Positions 57,068 through 64,000 of a DNA stretch of 64,000 bases are shown piece after piece (the stretch's first letter is position 1; every line of letters starts with the position of its first letter). Made by a program: the position numbers and the translations under genes. The stretch is from Chryseobacterium gleum (GTDB lineage: Bacteria; Bacteroidota; Bacteroidia; Flavobacteriales_D; Crocinitomicaceae). Under the pieces are notes generated by a model. The model did no database searches and was not told where the DNA came from. It saw only the letters and a list, made by a program, of their open reading frames with translations. The stretch lies in NCBI GenBank assembly GCA_945888625.1, contig CAMDAH010000007.1, positions 1 through 64,000 of the forward strand, given 5' to 3'.

Positions 57068-57946
57068 ATGGCAAAAAACAAACAAATTGTGTCATCTTCT
57101 TGGGAGGATTATGAACTAATCGACGCCGGTGGAGGTAAAAAACTTGAGCGATGGGGTAAAATAGTCAGTATTCGCCCAGAGGTGAACGCCTATTTCAGGA
57201 GTGGATTACCTTTCGAAGAATGGTATAAATTAGCTGACATTGAATTTATAATAAAAAAAGGGCAACAAGGTATTTGGAAAATACTTAAAAACAATCCGCC
57301 AAATGCCTGGAAAATAAAATATGAAAAAACACTTTTTGAATTAAAACAAACTAGCTATAAGCATCTTGGTTTATTTCCAGAACAACGGACCAATTGGGAT
57401 TTCATAAAAAAACACCTAAAACAAGACACAAAATTTTTGAATCTCTTTGGTTATAGCGGAGCTTCCTCTTGTATTGCACGCTACATTGGAGCCGATACTT
57501 ATCATGTTGACGCATCCAAAACAGCACTGAATGCCGCAAAACTTAATATGGAACTGAACAAATTATTAAATATCCGTTGGGTTTTTGAGGACGCTGCTAA
57601 ATTTTTAGCTAAAGAAGTGCAACGGGAGCATACATTTCAGGGCATTCAAATGGATCCGCCGGCATGGGGCAACGGAGCAAAAGGAGAAAAATGGAAATTA
57701 GAAGACCAATTAGATGCATTAATGAGTAATGCGGCGAGTGCACTTAGTGATGACGGATTTTTAATTTTAAATACCTATTCACCAACGGTTAATCTTGACT
57801 TAATAAATGATTTAAGTGGTATTTATTTTTCTGACAGAAAAATAGAAACTGGTGAGTTAGTTATGCAAACTAGTACAAATAAGACCTTGTCGTTTGGTAA
57901 TTTACTGCGTGTGTTGCCAAATGCTACTTCTGAAGAAACGTATTAG
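57068..57946 (+). CDS. Class I SAM-dependent methyltransferase (RlmI-like)
   Basis: FLNLFGYSGASSCIARYIGADTYHVDASKTAL and QMDPPAWGNGAKGEKW. Confidence 0.85.
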   Translation: MAKNKQIVSSSWEDYELIDAGGGKKLERWGKIVSIRPEVNAYFRSGLPFEEWYKLADIEFIIKKGQQGIWKILKNNPPNAWKIKYEKTLFELKQTSYKHLGLFPEQRTNWDFIKKHLKQDTKFLNLFGYSGASSCIARYIGADTYHVDASKTALNAAKLNMELNKLLNIRWVFEDAAKFLAKEVQREHTFQGIQMDPPAWGNGAKGEKWKLEDQLDALMSNAASALSDDGFLILNTYSPTVNLDLINDLSGIYFSDRKIETGELVMQTSTNKTLSFGNLLRVLPNATSEETY

Positions 57947-58397
57947 CGTTTGATGTCCATACCGAGGGACCACCTTGCATATAGCCAGACTGACCAAGCT
58001 TATCGTATTGAAAACCTGCTTTCGATGGGCTAGTGCTTGCAGCAACAAAAACTATGGTCGGATAACCCTGAATAGCATATTGCTTACCTAAGAGAGCATT
58101 TTGGTTTTGAAGCGCCGTAGATTGCTTGCTCCTGTCTTTTGGAAAGTCAACATCAACTAATACTACTTTGTCTGTAGCCCATTTCTTAAATTCCGGCGTT
58201 AAAAACACTTCTTTCTGTAGTCTTATACACCAACCACACCAGTCACTCCCCGTAAAGAAAAGCATAAGTGGTTTGTTCGTTTTGGCGGAAATTTTAGACG
58301 CCTCATTTAAATCAGTATACCAGGTTAATTGATCTTTTTGAGCAAATAGATTAGCTGAGATTAAAACAACGAATAATAGAAAGAATGTATTTTTCAT
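57924..58397 (-). CDS. Exported thioredoxin-family protein
   Basis: Signal peptide; TGSDWCGWCIRLQKEV; cis-Pro region GYPTIVFV. Confidence 0.9.
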   Translation of the reverse strand: MKNTFFLLFVVLISANLFAQKDQLTWYTDLNEASKISAKTNKPLMLFFTGSDWCGWCIRLQKEVFLTPEFKKWATDKVVLVDVDFPKDRSKQSTALQNQNALLGKQYAIQGYPTIVFVAASTSPSKAGFQYDKLGQSGYMQGGPSVWTSNANTFLQK

Positions 58398-58536
58398 ATA
58401 AACAATTTTAGTAAAGTTAATAATGCAAAATCAATTTTGCAAATACCATGCAAATTATTCATCTAAGGCTACTTAATATAATTTTTTTAATGTCCTTGTT
58501 ATAAATAACTTATATTCGTACTATAAATATACTATT

Positions 58537-60990
58537 ATGAAACTAAGCATTACCTTCCTTCTTTTCTCGTTCTTCTCAATGACACTAATCGCCCAAACCC
58601 CCACTCAAACAATACGTGGGAAAATCGTAGATAACGAATCGCAGGCCTCATTAGTGGGCGTTAAGATTGTAGTTAGCTTAGAATCTGGGGAACAGTTTCG
58701 CGCTTTAAGTGACACCGAAGGGTATTTCGAATTAGTTAAAGTTCCGATTGGAAAGCATCAAGTAATGGTAACTTTCGCCCTATACGAACCAAAAACTGTT
58801 ACCGCAGAACTTTCATCGGGAAAAGAAACCATCTTGTCGATTTCACTAACAGAGAAAATTAATGAGCAAGAGGAAGTAGCTGTTGTTGGAAAACGAAAAG
58901 GAGCTGTTTTGAATGAAATGGCCGTGATATCAGCACAACAATTTAGTGTGGAAGAAACCAATCGCTATCCAGGATCAAGAATGGATCCTGCTCGAATGGC
59001 ATCAAATTTTGCCGGCGTACAAGGTGCAGATGACTCTCGAAATGATATTGTTATTAGAGGCAATTCGCCGCTAGGCGTCGTTTGGAAAATGGAGGGGATA
59101 GACCTCCCAAATCCTTCCCACTTTGCCATTGCAGGCAGCTCGGGAGGGCCTGTATCCATAATTAACAACAAGTTTTTGGGAAACTCAGACTTTTTTATGA
59201 GTGCTTTTCCCGCAGAATATGGGAACAGCACCTCGGGCGTTTTTGATTTAAAAGTTAGAAATGGCAACGAAAAACGCCACGAATTTACGGGGCAATTCGG
59301 ATTTTTAGGAACAGAGTTGATGGCAGAAGGTCCATTAAACAAAAAGGGTACTGCGAGTTATTTGGTAATGGGCAGGTACTCTACACTTAGTCTTTTTCAA
59401 CAAATAGGGGTGAAATTAGGCACTGACGCTGTTCCTGTATATGGCGATGCTTCTTTTAAATTTAATTGGAAACTTAAAAATGGTGGAAACCTTGCTTTGT
59501 TTGGATTAGGAGGGGCAAGTCAAATAGCCATAGAAATTTCCAAGCAAAAAGAATACTCCCAAGAATTCTATGGGGAGGGAGATCGAGACCAATATTTTAG
59601 TACGGCCATGGGGATTGTGGGACTGAACTATAAAAAGTCAATAAATGAAAAAACCTATGTTACATCTACTTTAGCAGTTGCCTATGAAACCCAACGAGCG
59701 AACCATAATTACCTTGTGCGCAGTTTGGATACACTAGCCAATGGGACCATCGAAATTAAAGTCGATACCTCCTACGCATTAATGGCTTATACCTTTAGCT
59801 TTATGAAATATTCGGGATTCGTTAGTATAAACCATAAAATTTCAAAGCACCACCTTATTAAAGCGGGGATAAACATAGATGTAATGACGCAGCAGCAGAT
59901 AGACTCCGCGCTGGTAAATGTTGGGGTGCCTAATATTTTTAGACTCCGATGGGATTACACAGGCGCATGTGCATTAATTCAACCCTTTGTGCAATGGAAA
60001 TGGCGAATAAACGATAAAATGGACTTTGTTGCGGGAATCCATGCGCAATACTTTAGCTTGAGTAATAGTATTAGTCCTGCAGAACCAAGAATTGGATGGA
60101 AATATCGCTTAAGAGGAAATCAATCTGTTTTTGCAGGTGGTGGAATGCACAGCCAGATTCAACCATTGTACACTTATACCTATAACAAATATGGAACCCA
60201 AGCGAACCCTGTTTACCATAATAAAAACATGGACTTTATGCGTAGCTTACACTCGGGATTTGGCTATGAAAAATTCTTTAAAAAAGGCATCAGTGTGCGG
60301 AGCGAAGTCTATTATCAATACCTCTATAATGTTCCTGTAACCATCGCACCGTCGTCGTTTTCAATGATTAATATGGGCAGTGCTTTCTCCCGGATTTTTT
60401 CGGATTCATTAGAGAATACGGGCACTGGCTTAAATTACGGCTTAGAATTAACCGTTCAAAAATACTTTGACAAGAATTTTTTCTTTTTATTTTCAGGAAC
60501 CATTTATAATTCTACCTACAAGGGCAGCGATGGCATCGAACGCAACACTTCGTATAATGGATTATACGTAGCCAATTTACTCGCGGGTAAAGAATTTAAA
60601 TTAGGAAAAAATAATGTGCTCGGACTCGGTCTTAAGATTACACGTGCTGGTGGTAAGAAATATGGCTTGGTTGATGTTAATGCAACCAATGCCAATTACG
60701 AGCTGATATTCCTAGATTCTGCTTTTAACACCCGACAATTTAGGGATTATTTCCGCTTGGATCTAAAAGTTAGTTGGCGATTAAATACAGCGAATGTAAC
60801 ACATGAAATTGGGCTAGACTTGGTTAATTTATTAGGGACGAGAAACATTTTAAGTTTAGCATACGCTCCTAGTTTAAACCCTGCAGAAACCAGCCAAGCA
60901 GGCTACCAGCCAATTGCTGAAAAAACACAATTGGGATTTTTACCAATTTTTTACTACAAAATTGATTTTAAAGGGAACAACACCCGTTAA
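58537..60990 (+). CDS. TonB-dependent receptor with carboxypeptidase-regulatory-like N-terminal domain
   Basis: Signal peptide; QTIRGKIVDNESQASLVGVKIVV; plug RNDIVIRGNSPLGVVWKMEGIDLPNPSHF; beta-barrel C-terminus. Confidence 0.9.
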   Translation: MKLSITFLLFSFFSMTLIAQTPTQTIRGKIVDNESQASLVGVKIVVSLESGEQFRALSDTEGYFELVKVPIGKHQVMVTFALYEPKTVTAELSSGKETILSISLTEKINEQEEVAVVGKRKGAVLNEMAVISAQQFSVEETNRYPGSRMDPARMASNFAGVQGADDSRNDIVIRGNSPLGVVWKMEGIDLPNPSHFAIAGSSGGPVSIINNKFLGNSDFFMSAFPAEYGNSTSGVFDLKVRNGNEKRHEFTGQFGFLGTELMAEGPLNKKGTASYLVMGRYSTLSLFQQIGVKLGTDAVPVYGDASFKFNWKLKNGGNLALFGLGGASQIAIEISKQKEYSQEFYGEGDRDQYFSTAMGIVGLNYKKSINEKTYVTSTLAVAYETQRANHNYLVRSLDTLANGTIEIKVDTSYALMAYTFSFMKYSGFVSINHKISKHHLIKAGINIDVMTQQQIDSALVNVGVPNIFRLRWDYTGACALIQPFVQWKWRINDKMDFVAGIHAQYFSLSNSISPAEPRIGWKYRLRGNQSVFAGGGMHSQIQPLYTYTYNKYGTQANPVYHNKNMDFMRSLHSGFGYEKFFKKGISVRSEVYYQYLYNVPVTIAPSSFSMINMGSAFSRIFSDSLENTGTGLNYGLELTVQKYFDKNFFFLFSGTIYNSTYKGSDGIERNTSYNGLYVANLLAGKEFKLGKNNVLGLGLKITRAGGKKYGLVDVNATNANYELIFLDSAFNTRQFRDYFRLDLKVSWRLNTANVTHEIGLDLVNLLGTRNILSLAYAPSLNPAETSQAGYQPIAEKTQLGFLPIFYYKIDFKGNNTR

Positions 60991-61865
60991 TTCCAAACGG
61001 GACAGTCGCAATCTTTTTTTGACTTTAGGTAAATAATTAGTCCAACTGAAACCGACGTGTTAAACGCCCCTACGACATGAGAAACCTTATTTTTAGCTGC
61101 ATTTTGGTGCGTGTAAACGCCCACTTGATTCAGTAAAGAGGCCGAAAGACTAGGTTGAAGATAAAAATACTTGAAAAACTCAAAGCGCAAGCCAGCATTG
61201 GCATTTACACCAAAACCAGACAAGCTGCGTTTGTTTTCTTCAAAACCTCCGAAATTAAATGTAGAGTTGGTGTGTAAAACACCTGCTCCTATACCGTAAA
61301 TAGCATTCACCACAAAGTTTCTGCGCTTAGTCCTATATAAATTTTGAATTAAATTTAATTCAATGTTCACAAAACTCATCCCCATATCAGACCCGAACTG
61401 AATTCGGGCAGAGTCAAGATTAATTAATTCATCTGTATATTGTCCAGATAAATTCGAAACCGTATCCACTTCAGAACTTACAACCCCTGTCAAATAAACG
61501 GACTGATTGGGTTTTATTCCATATTGAAGGCGATCTATTCCGAGAGAAATATTAACGCCTCTGCGAATATTATACCCGACGCTAATAGCATATTGATTAG
61601 AAAGTATTTTACTAAAATCGGGCATTGAAAAAGCGGGGGAATTTTGCCAAAGACCTACCTTTTCCAACGAGAAATTATACCCTGACCCGATGAACTTAAG
61701 AGTGGAATTAGAATAAAAATTAGAGCCTAGCCCAACAGAGAAATTAACATTTCCAGCGTATGCAGAGTTATTTGCTTTGCCGTTCTGTGAGAACAAAACA
61801 AACGGAAAGAAAGCTATTGCGAAATAGAAAAAAAACCTAGTTAGTGAGAAATAATCTTTAACCAT
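60987..61865 (-). CDS. Outer-membrane beta-barrel (PorT-like) protein
   Basis: Signal peptide ending LFSQ; amphipathic beta-strand pattern, e.g. FNTSVSVGLIIYLKSK. Confidence 0.72.
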   Translation of the reverse strand: MVKDYFSLTRFFFYFAIAFFPFVLFSQNGKANNSAYAGNVNFSVGLGSNFYSNSTLKFIGSGYNFSLEKVGLWQNSPAFSMPDFSKILSNQYAISVGYNIRRGVNISLGIDRLQYGIKPNQSVYLTGVVSSEVDTVSNLSGQYTDELINLDSARIQFGSDMGMSFVNIELNLIQNLYRTKRRNFVVNAIYGIGAGVLHTNSTFNFGGFEENKRSLSGFGVNANAGLRFEFFKYFYLQPSLSASLLNQVGVYTHQNAAKNKVSHVVGAFNTSVSVGLIIYLKSKKDCDCPVWN

Positions 61866-62530
61866 TCGTCTTGTGTTAGAATTTGTTCTAAGCGAAAGTG
61901 TAACTTTTTAGTTGGACTATACCATTCAACTAGTCCAATTCCTTCTCCAAAAAAGGTAAACATTTTAGCTTCAATACTATTTTCTTTCTTAGTGAAGGGG
62001 TTTAATAATGTTTGACGCAGCTCGTCATGAAATTCGAGACAAGGTCGTTTTTCATCCATTATTTCTTTAACAACGGCTTTCTTATGTAGGTGACGCTTTA
62101 CCTCTCTTAAAAAAACGGTAGAATCGTTTACACCTTGAAACTTGCTAGCAAACCATGTGTCTAGCTGTTCATTAATTGGAAATAATTTAGCTTTGTAAAG
62201 CAACGCCTTTGTTTTTTCCTGACGATAATTTACAACCATATGATCCTGAATATCTAATGAATCTATATTATAATTCAGCGCCTCCAAAATCCGTCCGTCG
62301 GAGGAGTAGCGCTCAACAATAACATGATTCCCCTCGTTATCACCTATCAAATAAATTCGATGAAACTCCTCTTCCAAGCCATTTGCAACATCTCGATAAA
62401 GGTAAATTTTTGGAATAGAATCGAGTGGATAAAAATAACTGGCTAAGGGATGTTCGCTTTTAATTTTCGCATTCGAAGAACAAGCCGTTAGCAAAACTAT
62501 AGTACTAAGTATCAGGAAAAATTTTATCAT
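61841..62530 (-). CDS. Hypothetical lipoprotein
   Basis: Lipobox LLTACSS; no family recognised; 25-nt overlap with the downstream gene. Confidence 0.72.
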   Translation of the reverse strand: MIKFFLILSTIVLLTACSSNAKIKSEHPLASYFYPLDSIPKIYLYRDVANGLEEEFHRIYLIGDNEGNHVIVERYSSDGRILEALNYNIDSLDIQDHMVVNYRQEKTKALLYKAKLFPINEQLDTWFASKFQGVNDSTVFLREVKRHLHKKAVVKEIMDEKRPCLEFHDELRQTLLNPFTKKENSIEAKMFTFFGEGIGLVEWYSPTKKLHFRLEQILTQDEWLKIISH

Positions 62531-63426
62531 GCTTTGGACATTTTTAAAAAAGCGACTTCTTGCTCTGTTAAATGCCGAAACATTCCCCTTGGCAAGTCCT
62601 TTTTTGTTAAACTAGCGAACTGAACACGATCTAATTTTACAACCTCATATCCGATAGCCTCAAACAGGCGCCTTACAATTCGATTTTTACCGGAATGAAT
62701 TTCAACACCGACTTCTTTGGAAGAGGCATCGCTTACAAAAGAAACTAAATCAACTTTAGATCGCCCATCCTCTAAATCTACCCCTTTAAGCAGCTTTTCA
62801 AAATCCGCTTTGTTCGCTGGTTTGTTAAGCTCAACGTGATAAATTTTCTTAGATTGATATCTGGGATGTGTTAACTTTTTAGCCATATCACCATCGTTTG
62901 TAAAAAGTAATAACCCCGTTGTTTCGCGGTCTAATCGGCCAATCGGATATATTCTTTCCCTGCAAGCTTTGCTCACTAAAGTCATAACAGTTTTTCGGCC
63001 GCGGGGATCATCCATAGTCGTTATAAAACCCTTAGGTTTATTTAATAAAACATAGCGTTTTTTCTCGGCGTTAATCGTCTCGCCGTCGTACTGCACCACA
63101 TCATCTGGTTTGATTTTATAACCTAACTCTGTTATTGTAACTCCATTAATTGTTACAACGCCGGTTGCAATGAACACATCTGCCTCTCTTCTGGAACAGA
63201 TACCCGCATTTGCTAAATATTTGTTTAATCGAATAGCATCTTCATTAAAGGTTGGCAAGGGATCCCCTTTTTTAACTTTTATTTTATAATCTATGTATTT
63301 TCTTTTATCTCGGGCGGAGACCTCTTTTGACGCTGATTTAACATCAGTTTTTGCTTTTACCGTTGTTTTACGAGTTGGTTTCTCGGTTCTTTTAACGCCT
63401 CTTTTTGAGGTCTTAGGTGTGTTCAT
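62527..63426 (-). CDS. RsuA/RluB-family pseudouridine synthase
   Basis: S4 domain RLNKYLANAGICSRREAD; YPIGRLDRETTGLLLFTNDGD; basic N-terminal extension. Confidence 0.93.
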   Translation of the reverse strand: MNTPKTSKRGVKRTEKPTRKTTVKAKTDVKSASKEVSARDKRKYIDYKIKVKKGDPLPTFNEDAIRLNKYLANAGICSRREADVFIATGVVTINGVTITELGYKIKPDDVVQYDGETINAEKKRYVLLNKPKGFITTMDDPRGRKTVMTLVSKACRERIYPIGRLDRETTGLLLFTNDGDMAKKLTHPRYQSKKIYHVELNKPANKADFEKLLKGVDLEDGRSKVDLVSFVSDASSKEVGVEIHSGKNRIVRRLFEAIGYEVVKLDRVQFASLTKKDLPRGMFRHLTEQEVAFLKMSKA

Positions 63427-63464
63427 CGCGAGCAGATTTTTACAAAGATACGGCTAATTGCTCG

Positions 63465-63824
63465 TTAAGCAATAGGGCTAAAAGCGTCCTCAATATGCTG
63501 TATTTTTGTTTGGTACTGGTTATGTACAATAGATACCACGTCGAAACGAACTTGCTGTTCAATGTTTTTTGATTGAAGATAGTGGTTGGCAACTTTAATT
63601 ATTTGGCGCTGTTTTGAACGCGTAACAGCTTTCCAGGGCTCACCAATTTCTGCCGTTTGCCGCGTTTTTACCTCAGCGACAACAAAGTTTTCCTCTTTAC
63701 TAAGAATAATATCAATTTCATATTTGTTGAAGCGGTAATTTCTAGCCTCTATTTTGTACCCTTTGCTCACTAGTATATGGCAAGCTGTATCCTCGCCCCA
63801 TTGTCCTAACTCATCGTTTGTCAT
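63465..63824 (-). CDS. YraN/UPF0102-family nuclease-like protein
   Basis: GQWGEDTACHILVSKGYKIEARNYRF, NFVVAEVKTRQ. Confidence 0.92.
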   Translation of the reverse strand: MTNDELGQWGEDTACHILVSKGYKIEARNYRFNKYEIDIILSKEENFVVAEVKTRQTAEIGEPWKAVTRSKQRQIIKVANHYLQSKNIEQQVRFDVVSIVHNQYQTKIQHIEDAFSPIA

Positions 63825-63856
63825 AACCTCTTTTATTTGAAGTTACGATTTTATTC

Positions 63857-64000
63857 CTAGTTATACAAATGAAGAAATCCGTGTCCAACTATTTCTTTTC
63901 CACTCAGCCCAATTGCCGTATACTTATAGAAGTAAATTCCGTCGTTTGCATCTTTACCATCAATCTTTCCATCCCAACTTGGGTTGTCATTAACTAAATC
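63857..64000 (-). CDS. C-terminal end of a T9SS type-B (gliding-motility-associated domain) secreted protein, truncated by window edge
   Basis: Minus frame ending at TAG 63857: DLVNDNPSWDGKIDGKDANDGIYFYKYTAIGLSGKEIVGHGFLHLYN. Confidence 0.82.
   Translation of the reverse strand, partial: DLVNDNPSWDGKIDGKDANDGIYFYKYTAIGLSGKEIVGHGFLHLYN

Noticed and set aside
1-64000. CRISPR, IS elements, prophage, toxin-antitoxin or defence island
   Set aside because: No regularly spaced repeats, transposase or integrase motifs, phage structural genes, or recognisable defence genes in any frame provided.

Overview
This 64 kb window is a gene-dense, low-GC chromosomal segment from a Bacteroidetes bacterium, probably of the flavobacterial type. 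The evidence is type IX secretion (T9SS) type-A and type-B C-terminal domains, GldA, Bacteroidetes-style TAnnTTTG -7 promoter elements, and many SusD-free exported or lipoprotein genes. I annotate about 50 CDSs, three intrinsic terminators and several candidate promoters. Most are housekeeping genes: rplY, prs, xseA, rnpA, tyrS, queA, gap, pgk, recA, bcp, lipB, tadA, a pseudouridine synthase and yraN. I see no CRISPR array, tRNA, rRNA, IS element, prophage or recognisable defence island. The items most worth a second look are: (1) convergent gene pairs packed with almost no gap, three of them interlocking both TAA stops in the same TTAA tetranucleotide; (2) -7 promoter elements placed 4-5 nt before start codons, implying leaderless mRNAs; (3) a tight operon of sugar kinase, 5x DUF349, unknown membrane protein, REC-PAS-histidine kinase and GT9; (4) a split transketolase with an exported VWA protein gene inserted between its two subunits; (5) an MBOAT, DHHW and LysM-SGNH acetylation-like cassette; (6) a full-length cyanophycin synthetase fused into an xseA operon; (7) a tandem pair of T9SS M43 metalloproteases; and (8) a small CxxC membrane protein. 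None of these is proven to be a new system. All calls rest on reading the sequence and ORF translations; no database search was run.
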